Of a DNA stretch of 5,173 nucleotides, positions 4,938-5,173 are shown in pieces; position 1 is the first letter of the stretch, and every line of letters starts with the position of its first letter. The position numbers and the translations under genes were made by a program. The notes under the pieces are model-generated. The model had not been told where the DNA came from. It saw only the letters and a program-made list of their open reading frames with translations, and made no database searches. The DNA lies in NCBI GenBank assembly GCA_007117565.1, contig SKGG01000102.1, forward strand, positions 1 to 5,173. The letters run 5' to 3'. Source of the stretch: Candidatus Izemoplasma sp. (GTDB taxonomy: Bacteria > Bacillota_I > Bacilli_A > Izemoplasmatales > Izemoplasmataceae).

Positions 4938-5173
4938 GTGACTCATAACCAGCCAAAACGTGATATTTTGTGCTTTGATTTAAAAAGCTTCTATGCGTCT
5001 GTCGAATGCGCTATGCGTGGGCTTGACCCGTTTAAAACCCCTCTCGTGGTGGCGGATCCAGGTCGCGGTGGTGGGTCAATCATTTTAGCGGTCAGTCCTT
5101 TTTTAAAAGCGCAAGGCATTCCAGGAAGATTGCGTGTCTTTGAACTGCCGAGTGTGCCACATTTAATTATGGC
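4938..5173 (+). CDS. Y-family translesion DNA polymerase (UmuC/DinB/UvrX-like), N-terminal part
   Basis: The open frame runs off the right edge after 78 complete codons, so only the start of the palm and fingers is seen. RDILCFDLKSFYASVEC (8-24) is the Y-family opening motif: D14 is the first metal-binding aspartate, Y19 falls at the steric-gate position and E23 follows as in the family. RGLDP, VVADPGRGGGS and ILAVSPFLKAQG, then PGRLRVFELP, match the UmuC/ImpB/MucB/SamB-type polymerases of Bacillota. These copy damaged DNA, often at the cost of mutation. The GTG start follows a near-perfect Shine-Dalgarno, and the gene has its own promoter after the operon terminator. The second catalytic acidic pair, the little finger and any clamp-binding peptide lie outside the window, so DinB cannot be separated from UvrX/UmuC. 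Confidence 0.9.
   Translation, partial: MTHNQPKRDILCFDLKSFYASVECAMRGLDPFKTPLVVADPGRGGGSIILAVSPFLKAQGIPGRLRVFELPSVPHLIM

Noticed and set aside
1..5173. Mycoplasma-type code with TGA as tryptophan
   Set aside because: TGA ends at least five genes exactly at overlap junctions and at family-typical lengths, and tryptophan codons are TGG.
1..5173. CRISPR array, insertion sequence, prophage or tRNA gene
   Set aside because: No spaced direct repeats, transposase motifs, integrase or cloverleaf were found in reading both strands.

Overview
The window looks like ordinary chromosomal housekeeping DNA from a low-to-mid GC Gram-positive-type bacterium (Bacillota or a standard-code Mycoplasmatota relative). 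Five lines sampled by eye average about 45% GC. The placement rests on strong AGGAGG-type ribosome binding sites, frequent GTG starts, a YlbL/SepM-type PDZ-Lon protease, the lspA-rluD gene order known from Bacillus (lspA-ylyB), and a Y-family polymerase of the kind common in Bacillota. TGA ends at least five genes and tryptophan is TGG throughout, so the code is the standard bacterial one, not the Mycoplasma/Spiroplasma code. A genus cannot be named from this sequence.

Positions 1-4792 form one tightly packed plus-strand operon that was already under way before the window starts. In order it holds: the last codons of an upstream gene (inferred), a four-helix membrane protein of unknown function, a TcdA-type E1-like tRNA-modification enzyme, methionine sulfoxide reductase A, a DCTD-like dCMP deaminase, a membrane-anchored PDZ-Lon serine protease, a small three-helix membrane protein, lipoprotein signal peptidase (lspA) and an RluD-family 23S rRNA pseudouridine synthase. 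Nearly every junction overlaps: ATGA at four junctions, GTGA at the left edge, and 14 and 11 base overlaps elsewhere. The only gap is 12 bases, before lspA. Translation is therefore probably coupled along the transcript. An intrinsic terminator at 4767-4792 closes the unit.

The gene products fall into loose themes: tRNA and rRNA modification (TcdA, RluD), oxidative repair (MsrA), dTTP precursor supply (dCMP deaminase) and envelope proteolysis (YlbL-like protease, LspA, two unknown membrane proteins). They do not form one obvious pathway.

Positions 4793-4937 are an AT-rich intergenic stretch with an inverted repeat, a T-rich tract, an extended -10 promoter and a near-perfect Shine-Dalgarno sequence. 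They lead into a Y-family translesion DNA polymerase gene cut off by the right edge. I found no phage, insertion sequence, CRISPR array, tRNA or rRNA, and no convincing new multi-gene system. The points most worth a second look are a 10-bp perfect inverted repeat inside the protease gene, a palindrome sitting in the spacer of a possible internal promoter ahead of lspA, a lone cysteine pair in the protease's extracytoplasmic region, and the two unassigned membrane proteins.
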